Shown here: piece after piece, positions 17,126 through 26,687 of the stretch | How positions within the stretch are numbered: position 1 is the first letter of the stretch | Layout: every line of letters starts with the position of its first letter | Assembly (NCBI RefSeq): GCF_900141635.1 | Contig: NZ_FSRH01000008.1 | Location: 1-64,000 of the forward strand | From: Peptoclostridium litorale DSM 5388 | Lineage (GTDB): Bacteria; Bacillota; Clostridia; Peptostreptococcales; Peptostreptococcaceae | Direction: 5' to 3' | Length of the DNA: 64,000 nucleotides | Translations under genes and position numbers: made by a program | Notes under the pieces: model-generated | What the model saw: only the letters and a program-made list of their open reading frames with translations | What the model was told of the DNA's origin: nothing | The model's database searches: none

Positions 17126-19138
17126 TTATATTTTGAATTTGTGAACAGAATTCTCCAGATTTCCCGACATTTCCTCCAGCTTCTTTGCATTTTCGGAAAG
17201 TTCCTCCATGCAGGCAAGCTGCTCTTCAGTCGATGCGGTAACCTCTTCTGATGCGGCCGACGACTCCTGGGCCGTGGCCGCTATCCCTTCCATCATGGTA
17301 ACTATATCATCTTTCATATTAGACATTTCTGAGCTTTTGTCTCTTATGACCCTGTTTTTAGACTTTATTTCCTCCATGGACTCTGATATTTTTTCAAATA
17401 TCTTGTCGGTTCTCTCAACTGCATTGTCCTGGTCGTGTATGGCATCTTTAGTATCAACAACGGCCTTTACAGCCATGTTGGTTTTTTCCTGTATGTCCTC
17501 TATCATTTTCTTTATGTTCAAAGCGGCATCGGCCGATTCTTCCGCAAGCTTTCTGACCTCCTGCGCGACAACCGCAAATCCCCTTCCATTTTCGCCGGCT
17601 CTTGCAGCCTCTATGTTGGCATTAAGTGCAAGCAGATTTGTCTGGTCCGATATTGCCGTTATCACATCGAGTATTTCGCTTATCCCCTTTGCATTTTGAG
17701 AGACCTCCATCACAACTTTGCTTACACTTTCATAAGAATCCTTGCTTATCTTGTTCTTCTGCGAGAGCTCCCTTACAACCTGAGTTCCTTCCGCCACAAG
17801 CTTTCCTGCACTTCGTGATATGTCATACATATCCTTTGACTCCCCATTTACCACTTCCATGACAAATGCCATCTGATCCATGCTCGTAGCTCCAAGCTGA
17901 GTGCTGATTGCCTGGTTTTCAGCCCCCCTTGAAATCTCCTCTATTGCATTTGCAATTTCAGTTGAAGATTGTACCGACTGAGCCGAAATGCTGCTTAACG
18001 ATACTGCCGATTCATTTACCGATGAGGATGAGCTTAAAACTTCATTTATAAGCCCTTTCATATCATTTTTCAAAGCTTCTATTGAATGGGCAAGCTCACC
18101 AAATTCATCTTTCCTATTTGAAAACTTTTCACTCAGCTCCCCAGTGAAATCCCCGCTTGAGAAACGCCTTATATGGCCCACGCCTTCAAACAGTGGCTTT
18201 GAAATCATATGTGCTATTATCGCTGCTGCGCCTGATGCAAGCACAATCCCTATGATAAGACTTACAAGTGCCGATTTTTTTATACTGCCAGTGTCTTCAA
18301 GAAGCTCCATCTCATCCATTTGGCCTATTATCTTCCAACCCGTCTTCTTGCTTGTATGATACGCCACAAAATGTCTCTCCCCATCCATTATGTAATCCGA
18401 GTATCCCATTTCTGACGATTTTGCGTCATCCCAGAACTGGAGATTTGAAATGTCCTTACCTATTAGGCTTCTGTCCTGGCCTGCAATCAGAATTCCATTG
18501 GAATCCATTATGAATATGCTTCCCGTCTTTCCTATGCCAGTTAAATCCGTATACTCGCAAAGCTCTGAAAGCTCAAGGTCTATTGCCGCCACACCGCTCA
18601 TATTGCCGTCATATCCATTTACAACCTTTGCCACAGTAACCACAAGCGTTCCGCTAGTCGCATCCACATATGGATCTGTCCAGACTGCGTCATTTGGATT
18701 CTCAAGTGCCTTTTTGTACCATGGCCTTGTCCTTGTATCCATTGCGCTCACATCTTCCTTTGGCCAAACATGCATATTTCCTTGACTATCTCCAAAATAT
18801 GCCCCCATTATGCTCTTATTGTTTTCCTGAATTCCCGAAAACAATCTGTAAGCCTCTTCCTCGCTGAAACTCTTTAACTCCTTGCTGTTTGCCATTTGAA
18901 CCACGCCCAGCTCCATGTTCTTTAGAAACTGGTCGACATATCTTTCGCTTTCCTGTATAGTCTGCATTGAGCTCACTTCGATATTCTCCTCCAATATATT
19001 GAAGGCAGTCCAATACGAATAGTAGCCAAATGCTGCCAAAGGAATTATAACTGCTGCCAGTATCATTGCCACGAGCTTTCTTTTTATGCTTGAGCTTCTC
19101 TTTTGACCTTTTACTGAATTTCTATTGGAAATTCTCAT
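17126..19138 (-). CDS. Methyl-accepting chemotaxis protein with dCache sensor, 670 aa
   Basis: Membrane segment 1 (about 24-45) is followed by an extracytoplasmic dCache domain (to about 285) with '[20 protein letters not shown]', a pattern of amino-acid-binding dCache sensors. Membrane segment 2 (about 288-312) leads to HAMP and then the signalling domain. The highly conserved tip '[21 protein letters not shown]' is intact. It senses a ligand outside the cell and controls CheA. ATG start with AGGGGG. No che genes are adjacent. Confidence 0.92.
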   Translation of the reverse strand: MRISNRNSVKGQKRSSSIKRKLVAMILAAVIIPLAAFGYYSYWTAFNILEENIEVSSMQTIQESERYVDQFLKNMELGVVQMANSKELKSFSEEEAYRLFSGIQENNKSIMGAYFGDSQGNMHVWPKEDVSAMDTRTRPWYKKALENPNDAVWTDPYVDATSGTLVVTVAKVVNGYDGNMSGVAAIDLELSELCEYTDLTGIGKTGSIFIMDSNGILIAGQDRSLIGKDISNLQFWDDAKSSEMGYSDYIMDGERHFVAYHTSKKTGWKIIGQMDEMELLEDTGSIKKSALVSLIIGIVLASGAAAIIAHMISKPLFEGVGHIRRFSSGDFTGELSEKFSNRKDEFGELAHSIEALKNDMKGLINEVLSSSSSVNESAVSLSSISAQSVQSSTEIANAIEEISRGAENQAISTQLGATSMDQMAFVMEVVNGESKDMYDISRSAGKLVAEGTQVVRELSQKNKISKDSYESVSKVVMEVSQNAKGISEILDVITAISDQTNLLALNANIEAARAGENGRGFAVVAQEVRKLAEESADAALNIKKMIEDIQEKTNMAVKAVVDTKDAIHDQDNAVERTDKIFEKISESMEEIKSKNRVIRDKSSEMSNMKDDIVTMMEGIAATAQESSAASEEVTASTEEQLACMEELSENAKKLEEMSGNLENSVHKFKI

Positions 19139-19748
19139 CCCATATACACCCCCTATTAATATTTTTTATATTTATACAGCACCATTATATTATAGTGCCA
19201 AACTCCATACTTTCTCAACAATTTATATGGTATATCAAAAAAAAATTTAATGAAAATTATTTCTGCCGCGAAATTGATAAGATTTTCTACATAGCCTGTG
19301 AAAAATGATACTTTATAACCCTTGTAAAATCAATATGTTTCTTCTAAATTTAATGTTTTTTTAATATTTGATTATATTTGTTAATATATGCTGATCAAGC
19401 CTTTTATTTTACATTACTATCACTTTAAGACTTATGTTAACAATTGATTGTTAATATCTCATTATGTTTTTGTTATTTTATAGTTATGTAATTTATGTGA
19501 ATAGTAAATCCATTCTTTTCAATTAAGCTCTTCATGCAAAAAAAACTGGGCACCTGGTGCCCAAAACACCAACTGCCCAATTTTTTTGCATGGATTAATT
19601 TTTTGAAATACTCCACTCTTCATCATATCTATTATTTTAGTCACATATAACTATTTCCTATTAAATAATATTACTGATTTGCATGTTCTTATTTCAGTAA
19701 AACGCCAGCAATCTTCAAATATTCCGCTACATTTAATGTTTTAGCTAT
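19139..19748. other. AT-rich gene-free stretch between mcp and parB
   Basis: About 600 AT-rich bases with no convincing gene. It contains a nested hairpin at 19535-19591 (described separately) and may include the promoter of the chemoreceptor gene. Confidence 0.5.
19535..19591. terminator. Nested hairpin, variant of the GGGCAC family
   Basis: The inner stem GGGCAC-CTG-GTGCCC lies inside an alternative longer stem, in which TGCAAAAAAA and GGGCA pair with TGCCCAATTTTTTTGCA. The two structures compete for the same GGGCA. It can act as a bidirectional terminator between parB and the chemoreceptor gene. Confidence 0.55.
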
Positions 19749-20633
19749 CTATTTTGAGTTCTCGTGATAATTCTTTATTATCTCCTTTATCTGGTTTTGA
19801 AGGCTCTTTGGAACTTTCATGGTAACCATTTCCTCTTCCTTTTCCACTTCAAATATCTTTTCAATGTCGTCTTTGTTCATTCCCGATTTGAGCTTTGATA
19901 TCCTCTTGTAGTCAAGCATCCCCCTAAAGTTCTGGAACATCCACATTTGGATTTCAGGATCAAACAGAGCCAACTTCACACCCGACTTTATTGTAATCCT
20001 GCTCTCGTCAAGCATTCCCTTGAACTCCTCTGTAAGAGAGTTGAGCTTGTAGTAGTTTTCAACCTGTCTTCCCTTAAGCCCATAGTCCTCGCAGATTATG
20101 TCCCTTTTCCTCTTTTTCCTGCTTGATATGTCCCTGTCCACTATGGCGTATTTTTTAAGTATTGACTTTGCCTTTTCCATAGCGGTCAGTTCACGCTGAA
20201 CCCAGTTTGTATCTATTATTATCTCCTGAGCCTGCTCCTTAGTTATCTCGTCCTTCGCCTTTATAAATGCCGGTATTTTGAGATACTTTGAATCTCCCGT
20301 CTGCTCGTATATCTTCCTGTGTGCTTCAAGCCTGTTGTGACCTGAAAGCACCATGTACCTGAGCCCCTCTTCAGTCTCCCATACTATTATTGGGTTTAAA
20401 AGCCCATTTTCCATTATGGACATTATGAGCTGTTCCATTTTATTGTCGTTTAGGGGCTTGTAAAAATTCCAATCGCTTGGTGCGTTTATGAGAAGGTCTA
20501 TGCTAAGTTCGTGTATGTTAAGGTCTCCCTCTATCTGCCTTATCCTCATATTGTCCTTTTGGGGAGATGCCTTTTTAGTGGCGGACAGGAATTCATTTAC
20601 TAGTCCCTTGTTTATTCTGCTTTTACTTGACAA
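19749..20633 (-). CDS. parB: ParB-type partition protein, 294 aa
   Basis: The ParB/Spo0J N-terminal nuclease-fold domain contains 'LIMSIMENGLLNPIIV' and the box 'LSGHNRLEAHRK', a variant of the GERRxRA CTPase motif. An HTH-like central region ('ICEDYGLKGRQVENYYKLNSL') and a Lys-rich dimerisation tail follow. It binds the centromere and works with ParA in replicon segregation. Its TTG start lies inside the last codons of parA (11-base overlap), preceded by GGAGGAGG. It is divergent from chromosomal Spo0J, which fits a plasmid-type system. Confidence 0.88.
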   Translation of the reverse strand: MSSKSRINKGLVNEFLSATKKASPQKDNMRIRQIEGDLNIHELSIDLLINAPSDWNFYKPLNDNKMEQLIMSIMENGLLNPIIVWETEEGLRYMVLSGHNRLEAHRKIYEQTGDSKYLKIPAFIKAKDEITKEQAQEIIIDTNWVQRELTAMEKAKSILKKYAIVDRDISSRKKRKRDIICEDYGLKGRQVENYYKLNSLTEEFKGMLDESRITIKSGVKLALFDPEIQMWMFQNFRGMLDYKRISKLKSGMNKDDIEKIFEVEKEEEMVTMKVPKSLQNQIKEIIKNYHENSK

Positions 20634-21597
20634 TTTTCGCTACCTCCTCCGCAAAGCTTTTGAATTGCTTGTTGGCCCTTGCATTTTTCTTGAAAACGTC
20701 AAGCGGCTGCCTGTCCCACTGCGCCTTTTTTATATTTGTATCTATTGATATATAACTTTTAAAGACTATATCCCCAAAAGTTTCTTTAAGCACCTCCTGC
20801 GCATCCTCAGTGATGCTCTCCCTCTTGTCCACCTTGTTCATAAGCACTCCCGCAAGGCTAAGCCCCGTGTTGAATGTCTTTATTTCCTCTATATAGTCCC
20901 TTATGGTGTTTAGTCCTATTATTCCAAAGCTCGAAAGCTCAACCGGTATCACCACATAATTCGACGCATTGAGTATGTTGAAATTAAGTATTCCAAGCGT
21001 CGGGTTGGTGTCGAATATTATGAAGTCATATATGCCCGCATCTACAACAGGCATTAGTATTTTTTTCATTATGCTCTCTCTCATTACCTTTGTGAAAAGC
21101 TTCATTTCTATAAGTGCCATGTCAAAGTCCGATATTATAATGTCTATATTTTCATATTCAGTCTTTTGGATGTACTCGTCAAGACCTCTCTCGTTTACTA
21201 TCGCATGATTAAGGCTCTTGTACGGGTCTATGCTCATGCCGAATGAGTATGAAAGGTTAAACTGAGCGTCCCCGTCTATGAAAAGTATCCTGTATCCCTT
21301 GTCGGCAAGCGCATATCCAAGACCTGACACCACAGATGTCTTTCCAGACCCCCCCTTGTTGTTTGCAATGGATATGACCTTTGTTTCCCTGTAGTCGTCT
21401 ATGTATATGTCTTCAACCTCCAGGCCAAGCGAGTTTGCTATTTTTTCGATGTTTTCCTTTCCAGACTCGCTTCTTCCAGTCTCAAGCGCCTTTATAAGGC
21501 TGAGGCTTATCCCGCTGGCATTTGCAAGATCCTGCTGAGTGAACTCCACCTCAAGCCTTCTTTTCCTTATTTTTTCAAAAAGTACCTTCCCCTTCAT
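20623..21597 (-). CDS. parA: ParA ATPase with N-terminal HTH, 324 aa
   Basis: Residues 1-66 are an XRE-type helix-turn-helix ('TQQDLANASGISLSLIKALE'). The ParA/Soj P-loop ATPase follows, with the deviant Walker A motif NNKGGSGKTS near residue 80 and 'DGDAQFNLS'. The ATPase positions replicon copies through ParB. The HTH domain suggests it represses its own operon, as in type Ib-like or P1-like ParA. Two palindromic repeats upstream are candidate operators. First gene of a parAB operon, divergent from the Rep gene. Confidence 0.92.
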   Translation of the reverse strand: MKGKVLFEKIRKRRLEVEFTQQDLANASGISLSLIKALETGRSESGKENIEKIANSLGLEVEDIYIDDYRETKVISIANNKGGSGKTSVVSGLGYALADKGYRILFIDGDAQFNLSYSFGMSIDPYKSLNHAIVNERGLDEYIQKTEYENIDIIISDFDMALIEMKLFTKVMRESIMKKILMPVVDAGIYDFIIFDTNPTLGILNFNILNASNYVVIPVELSSFGIIGLNTIRDYIEEIKTFNTGLSLAGVLMNKVDKRESITEDAQEVLKETFGDIVFKSYISIDTNIKKAQWDRQPLDVFKKNARANKQFKSFAEEVAKIVK

Positions 21598-21646
21598 TTA
21601 AAGACCCCCTATATACATTTTTTAACTTATTTTTCAAGTATACCAT

Positions 21647-21683
21647 AGTTATAACTTTTTTAAAACTCAAAGTTATAACTTTT
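21647..21683. promoter_or_regulatory. Two palindromic repeats upstream of parA
   Basis: AGTTATAACTTTT occurs at 21647-21659 and 21671-21683, 24 bases apart. The second copy is part of the perfect palindrome AAGTTATAACTT. They lie 50-85 bases upstream of parA and are natural candidates for the operator of its HTH domain, or for part of a centromere. Confidence 0.55.
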
Positions 21684-21859
21684 ACGCATATTTTGTTGTT
21701 TGCTTTAAACTTAATACCCCTTTCATATACATGTCAACTAATTTTCCAATGCTCACATAGCATTTAGCCCTATTTTTCAAAATGGTTCCACAATGTGCCC
21801 CGCTTGTGCTATATTAGTATTTAAGATTAATAATCTCTTTATAGAGGGAGAGAAGATAA

Positions 21860-23395
21860 ATGCAAAATAATGAAATGATATTTTTTAACCTTATGGACAC
21901 AATAAACAAGGAAGAATACGAGCCCCTCAGTTACTTCCTTTGGGAAAATTTCCCACACAAAAACTGCAGTGCCGTATATAATGAAATCTCAGACAAGCTT
22001 TCACTTGGAAGCGTAAAGAGCAAGACTGAAATTGCAAGCGCCCAGAAGGAAAACATACTGAGGCTCATAAATACATCCCTATACATCATTGAAAACATAA
22101 TTCCTGAAATAAACAAGCCAACGTATAAAAAGGATAAGGAATTAAAGGCAGCCCTCAAAAAAATAAATACATACAAGAAGAAGTGGGCGCAGTCTGTAGA
22201 TGATTATTTCAAGAAGAACAACGCAAAAAAATATATACTCAAGGAGTATTTAAGCAAAAAGCCCGACCTTTATCTGAATGAGTTCAAGGAGCTCAGAAGC
22301 CTTCACATAAAAGACTGGATGAAAAACAAAAAGCAGTACCTTTCTTCATTTTATTATGTTGACGACCTCGTAAAATCCCAAAAGAACCTGATATTCCAGT
22401 CAGAGCTCACTTATATAGTGCTCAACGAGATAGTTAAAAACAAAGTGGACATAGAAGTCAATACTAGTGAGCTTCAGGACGATCCAAGCATAAACATAAA
22501 GGAAACCGAGGCCGGACAAATACCTAACTGGCTTCTTTTAGACGGGCTTTTCAGGGTGAGCCCTATAGAGGTATTTAAGCATGAGAACATCATAGAGCTC
22601 GAGGACGGAAAGACAACGCTTGTATTTGACAAGAATATTAAAAACAACCTTTCAATAACTGTTCCAAATCAGTCTCAGAATGAATTTTTAAATACCAATT
22701 TCGACTCATCTAAAGACCCTATATCACTCGGCCGCTTTGAACTCGCCGTGCTCATAGGAGTTCTCCAAATAGGAAGGGACCAGCTCAAGTCTTCAAACAA
22801 GATAGCTTTTTCATTCAACCAACTTTTGAACCTTTGGAACTCGAGCAATTCCGGAAAGCTTTACAACAAGATAAAAAAGGCACTGTTTTATCTCTCAATG
22901 AACATGTACACTGTCCAGCTTGCAAACAACATCACCAGAAATTTCTATATCATAAACGCCATAGAAAAGCCCACATTCAATTCTTCGGGCGAACAGGAGT
23001 GGATAGTTGAAATAGACAGCAGGCTGAGAGAGCAAATTCTGGAGAAGAACTACACGGAGCTTTATTCAGAGGAGATATCATCACTCAAATACGAGCTTTC
23101 ACCTATACTTTACAAGACCTTCGTAATAGACCTTGTTGAGATAATGTCAAACAACAAGAAGAAAAAGAAAAACGTATCTTCTATTGAAAAGGAGTATACA
23201 CTAAGGGAGCTTTCGACCAGGTCATTCCTTGAAGGAAAGCCCAATATAAGAAAAAAGAAACTCAAAAACTCACTGGACGATATAATGGAGAAAAAAGACA
23301 GCATACTCCAGTCATATGAAATAAAGGAAAACGGCAACGTATACAAGATGTATTTCAACCAGTTTCCTCTCAGAAAAGAAATCGATTCAAAATAA
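21860..23395 (+). CDS. Plasmid replication initiator-like protein, 511 aa
   Basis: The N-terminal 220 residues are charged and helical. The region from about 225 to 505 ('LGRFELAVLIGVLQIGRDQL', 'FSFNQLLNLWNSSNSGKLYNKIKKAL') resembles the winged-helix initiators of the RepA/RPA type. The assignment rests mainly on context: divergent parAB on one side and iterons 220 bases downstream. It should bind the iterons and start replication. ATG follows GAGGGAGA. A terminator follows the stop directly. Confidence 0.65.
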   Translation: MQNNEMIFFNLMDTINKEEYEPLSYFLWENFPHKNCSAVYNEISDKLSLGSVKSKTEIASAQKENILRLINTSLYIIENIIPEINKPTYKKDKELKAALKKINTYKKKWAQSVDDYFKKNNAKKYILKEYLSKKPDLYLNEFKELRSLHIKDWMKNKKQYLSSFYYVDDLVKSQKNLIFQSELTYIVLNEIVKNKVDIEVNTSELQDDPSINIKETEAGQIPNWLLLDGLFRVSPIEVFKHENIIELEDGKTTLVFDKNIKNNLSITVPNQSQNEFLNTNFDSSKDPISLGRFELAVLIGVLQIGRDQLKSSNKIAFSFNQLLNLWNSSNSGKLYNKIKKALFYLSMNMYTVQLANNITRNFYIINAIEKPTFNSSGEQEWIVEIDSRLREQILEKNYTELYSEEISSLKYELSPILYKTFVIDLVEIMSNNKKKKKNVSSIEKEYTLRELSTRSFLEGKPNIRKKKLKNSLDDIMEKKDSILQSYEIKENGNVYKMYFNQFPLRKEIDSK

Positions 23396-23398
23396 TCC

Positions 23399-23433
23399 AA
23401 AAAAAGGCGCACAAATTAATGTGCGCTTTTTTT
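23399..23433 (+). terminator. Intrinsic terminator after rep gene
   Basis: AAAAAGGCGCAC, an 8-base loop, GTGCGCTTTTTTT; immediately after the rep stop codon. Confidence 0.85.
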
Positions 23434-23610
23434 ATGCATATAAAGCCCTATTCCAAAACTCATTTCATCCAAATAGGTCCATACTGCAGGCTTTTTTCAC
23501 ATTTTGCAAAATTTTTCAAAGTTTTTGTATAGGTTTTTCCTTTCTGATGAATATATATATGTGAAAGGTATTTTGTGCTGTTTCAAATGGGCTTTAATCA
23601 AAAAAATTTG

Positions 23611-24088
23611 ATTACGACCTAATTATTCCGGTCACGACCCAAAAATTCCGATCGCGACCCAAAAATTCCGATCGCGACCCAATTATTCCGGCTTCGACCC
23701 AAAAATTCCGGTCGCGACCCGAAAGTTCCATTTTTTTTGCATACCGGTTTGATTACGACCCGAAAATTCCGTTTTTTTTGAGTACCTTTAAAGCTCTTTT
23801 TATTTTACAAGTAGCAAAAACATTGAATTTTGGGAGTTTATTTTTTTAAAGTTTGGTCGCGACCCAAAAATTCCGTTTTTGCAAAAAAGACGGCTTTTTT
23901 GCGTATCAGTTTGGTTACGACCCAAAAATTCCGTTTCCATTTTGGACAAAATCAGCAGCATATCCACCTGGATATACTGCAAACTCTTAAAAATAGCTTT
24001 GTATTACCTTAAATACATGTGTTTTTTGATTGCGACCCAAAAATTCCGGTCGCGACCCAAAAATTCCGATTACGACCCAAAAATTCCG
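23611..24088. repeat. Iteron array (12 copies of a 16-bp core), likely origin of replication
   Basis: Core CGACCCAAAAATTCCG starts at 23615, 23635, 23655, 23675, 23695, 23715, 23756, 23860, 23918, 24033, 24053 and 24073. Copies 1-6 and 10-12 are spaced exactly 20 bases, about two helical turns; copies 1, 4, 6 and 7 have small changes. Same orientation throughout. T-runs and AT-rich DNA lie between groups. Iterons beside a Rep gene and parAB define a plasmid-type oriV. A long frame that crosses the array is not real coding sequence. Confidence 0.88.
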
Positions 24089-24223
24089 TTTCCATTTTAT
24101 GTAATAAATTTTCATTTATCCTTGAATTTTTTTATAATATATATTGTCAGACTATATATTGGTATCAGTTTATTCAAAATCGATTATATAAAGCGCCATG
24201 CAAAGGGAAAGGAGGTCCGTACA

Positions 24224-25243
24224 ATGTCAAATAAGGCTTCAATTTCACACGCTCTAGACGTATTGGAATGCAAGGATCATCACAAGCTCATAGACGTATT
24301 CAACATGCTGTGCCTATTGTCATCACAACTTAAAAGGGACTGGTACCTGGAATCCTTGGACGGCCCATGCTCAATGGACAAAGAGCACATATTCATAATA
24401 AGAACTGCCAAAAGCTCAGTCTGCTCGCTTGCAAAGATGGTTGTAGAAGAATCCGAATACATGCACAGAAGCACAGTCACACAATGCCTTAACAAACTCA
24501 TAGATATGGACATTCTAAGATACAATGACATGTACATGGGATGGGAAATCGTCTCAATGGAAGACGCATTTGAAAGCTCCGTGCAGTACCTTGGAAGCAG
24601 CTCTGGATATATGGAACTTAGAAAACTCTTTTTTACAAGGGACTTTTATGAAATGTCAGTTACTATGAAAAAGATAATATATTACTGCTGCATACTCATG
24701 AGCACCAAGGGCTTTAAGAGCATGCAAAGCTTCATAATAAACCTCAAGAATGAAAATAGCAAGTGGATATCGTTTTTAAACACAGACAACCTGTACTACA
24801 TAAAGTCAGTAATTATAAAACTCATTGGGGAAAATCATATTTTAAGGAAGATAGAACAAAAGCAGTATTCGCACAGAAAAGGGCTTAAACCCAAAAACAG
24901 GTTTCTATTCATACTAAAGCCACTTGATGCTTTGAAATCCACGCTCAAGGACAGCATTGAATCGTTCAAGAGCAGATTCGACAGGCTGACCTCGAAATAC
25001 GCGAAGCTCTACGACTATATATGCTCAGTTCGTGAAAGCCTAATTGAACCTGCAAAGTCCCGAGCCGACAAAAACATAATATACAATCTTTTGGATCTGC
25101 TTAAGCATTCTTCCAAATCAACTGTAGATGCTGTAATAGATGGTGTTTTCACAAAGCTCCATTCCGGAAGCATAGACCATCCTGCCGCATATATAAGGAA
25201 AATACTCCGCTCGAATGTAATAAATTTACATCTCATGAAATAG
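24224..25243 (+). CDS. Replication-associated protein next to the iterons, 339 aa
   Basis: The start is fixed by AAGGAGG eight bases before ATG 24224, just after the last iteron. The protein has a winged-helix-like segment near residues 68-105 ('KSSVCSLAKMVVEESEYMHRSTV...LIDMDILRY'). The C-terminal 'DHPAAYIRKIL' resembles the end of replication initiators and DnaD-like loaders, which often read NPxAYL. No exact family is recognised. From position it is probably a replication or copy-control factor for this origin. Confidence 0.6.
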   Translation: MSNKASISHALDVLECKDHHKLIDVFNMLCLLSSQLKRDWYLESLDGPCSMDKEHIFIIRTAKSSVCSLAKMVVEESEYMHRSTVTQCLNKLIDMDILRYNDMYMGWEIVSMEDAFESSVQYLGSSSGYMELRKLFFTRDFYEMSVTMKKIIYYCCILMSTKGFKSMQSFIINLKNENSKWISFLNTDNLYYIKSVIIKLIGENHILRKIEQKQYSHRKGLKPKNRFLFILKPLDALKSTLKDSIESFKSRFDRLTSKYAKLYDYICSVRESLIEPAKSRADKNIIYNLLDLLKHSSKSTVDAVIDGVFTKLHSGSIDHPAAYIRKILRSNVINLHLMK

Positions 25244-25271
25244 GGCAAGCTTTTTTGTTATGCCCTTTTTT
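25243..25271 (+). terminator. Terminator after the replication-associated gene
   Basis: GGGCA and TGCCC with a 13-base loop followed by TTTTTT, starting in the stop codon. Confidence 0.6.
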
Positions 25272-25289
25272 AAGAACCCTAATATCCAT

Positions 25290-25313
25290 AACGCCGCAAT
25301 GGCGTTTTTTTTT
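25290..25313 (+). terminator. Second intrinsic terminator
   Basis: ACGCC, GCAAT loop, GGCGT and nine Ts. Two terminators in tandem isolate the origin region from what follows. Confidence 0.8.
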
Positions 25314-25809
25314 GCCTCTTTTGAAAAAGCATACCTTTTTATTAAAAGAAATCTCAATACATGTGCAAAACTCACGTGGTTTTTGTGGATATTCTGTTGA
25401 TAACCTTGTTTTTCATCCACAATCCCAGCTTCATTAAAAAAAATATTTTGTCCTGTACTTTTTAATTTGTCCTGCTGTTTTTAATATTTTTAATGTCTGA
25501 CCTTTAATTTTAAATTTATCACTGTTTTTTTCTATAAGTTTTAAAAATCAGCCCCTTGTGACCAATATATTTTTTGAGAATACCTTAAGAGTTTTGCATG
25601 GTAAGGCTTCTGGCTTCCCATATGAATTTTAGTTTTTTATTAATATTTGTTATATATTAATATCTGTTTTGTACTAATCCTTTTTCAAAAAAATAAAAAA
25701 ACTCCAAAGACTGAATGGAGTTTTAACTGAAATATATCAATTACAGTTAGTAGTATTTATATTTTGTTCTACGTGAAACTCATTCTTCATACAGAAGAAT
25801 TTATTAGCC
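25314..25809. other. AT-rich stretch with DnaA-box-like sites
   Basis: No gene. Two 8-of-9 matches to the DnaA box are present: TGTGGATAT at 25384-25392 and TCATCCACA at 25413-25421. About 280 very AT-rich bases follow that could be an unwinding region. A parS-like site lies at 25765. Confidence 0.4.
25765..25780. promoter_or_regulatory. parS-like site
   Basis: TGTTCTACGTGAAACT matches the Spo0J/ParB consensus TGTTTCACGTGAAACA at 13 of 16 positions, including an intact ACGTGAAAC half. It lies near the replication module. Binding by the plasmid ParB, or by the chromosomal Spo0J, is inferred only. Confidence 0.4.
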
Positions 25810-26151
25810 TCATTTAAGCTCATTTGCACGTATGTGTTTTAAAAGTTCAAACCAGCCTTCATTCATTCCTCTCTTTAAATAAAAAACCCTGTCCTTATTA
25901 TCTACTAAGGCCAATATCTCTATTGAATCACTTTCAAAGTCAGACACTATTATTATGGGCATTGGACCTTCATTTTGAATCTGTGCTATTTTAGATTCTA
26001 TTTCCTGTCTTGATACGTGAATAGCATTGCATATGTGATAATCTTCAAACTCTGACTTTGATCGCATGTCGAGTATCTTACAGTCTTTTTTTGAAGATAT
26101 CATTGTAAAGAGTTCGCTTGATGTTATAAATTCTCTTTCTAAAAATTTCAT
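25810..26151 (-). CDS. Rhodanese-like domain protein without catalytic Cys, 113 aa
   Basis: The fold signature 'CKILDMRSKSEFEDYHICNAIHV' (Asp and 'E...HI..A' motif) is that of single-domain rhodaneses. The active-site loop after the central strand reads IVSDFESDS, where catalysts have a Cys, so it is probably not a sulfurtransferase but a binding or regulatory version. It sits 41 bases downstream of the UspA gene on the same strand and is likely co-transcribed. Confidence 0.7.
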   Translation of the reverse strand: MKFLEREFITSSELFTMISSKKDCKILDMRSKSEFEDYHICNAIHVSRQEIESKIAQIQNEGPMPIIIVSDFESDSIEILALVDNKDRVFYLKRGMNEGWFELLKHIRANELK

Positions 26152-26192
26152 ATGACCACCTCTACATAATTAATAATGCGCTTGATTTACAA

Positions 26193-26687
26193 TCAATATT
26201 TCCTTGCCATATTCAAGTCAATCACCTTGCAAAACTCATGCTTTATTATGAGTACAGGCTTGCTTGAATAGTGAACGACCTTGTTTGTTACGCTGCCGAG
26301 CAGGAATTTTTTGCTTGAAGACATTCCATGAGAACACATTATTATGATATCGAAATTTTCTTTTTCTGCAATGTCGATTATCTTTTCAGCAGGGTTTCCG
26401 ATCTCAACTCTTGGATGGAGAATTATGCCGCTTCCCCTTAAAAATTTCTTTATGCTGCTTATTACATGCATGCCAGGTTTTTTATTTATTATGGGTATAT
26501 TCTTGATGTTTTTGATGTCAAACTGTGTTTCAAAAATGTTTTGAATTGGAAGGGATGAATATCTGTCTTGAACATGAAGTATGGTTATTTCAGCGTCAAA
26601 AGCTAGGGCTATCTCCTCCACTATGCCCAAGAATTTCATCCTGCATTCAGAGCCGTCAACCGGCAGCAATATGTTTTTAATCTCCAA
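26193..26687 (-). CDS. Universal stress protein (UspA family), 164 aa
   Basis: Starts 'NILLPVDGSECRMKFL' with the Usp Asp, and ends with 'MCSHGMSSSKKFLLGSVTNKVVHYSSKPVLI'. The nucleotide-binding signature G-x2-G-x9-G-S is changed at the second Gly (Ser), so ATP binding is uncertain. A TTG start follows GGGGAGG. Usp proteins are small cytoplasmic stress-response proteins. Operon with the rhodanese-like gene. Confidence 0.85.
   Translation of the reverse strand: MEIKNILLPVDGSECRMKFLGIVEEIALAFDAEITILHVQDRYSSLPIQNIFETQFDIKNIKNIPIINKKPGMHVISSIKKFLRGSGIILHPRVEIGNPAEKIIDIAEKENFDIIIMCSHGMSSSKKFLLGSVTNKVVHYSSKPVLIIKHEFCKVIDLNMARKY

Noticed and set aside
23611-24088. Repeat array resembling CRISPR
   Set aside because: The 16-bp units with 4-base joints are far too close-spaced for spacers, there are no cas genes, and rep/par genes adjoin; these are iterons.
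23879-24223. N-terminal extension of the 339-aa replication-type protein
   Set aside because: The extension is translated iteron DNA; a strong AAGGAGG sits before the internal ATG at 24224.
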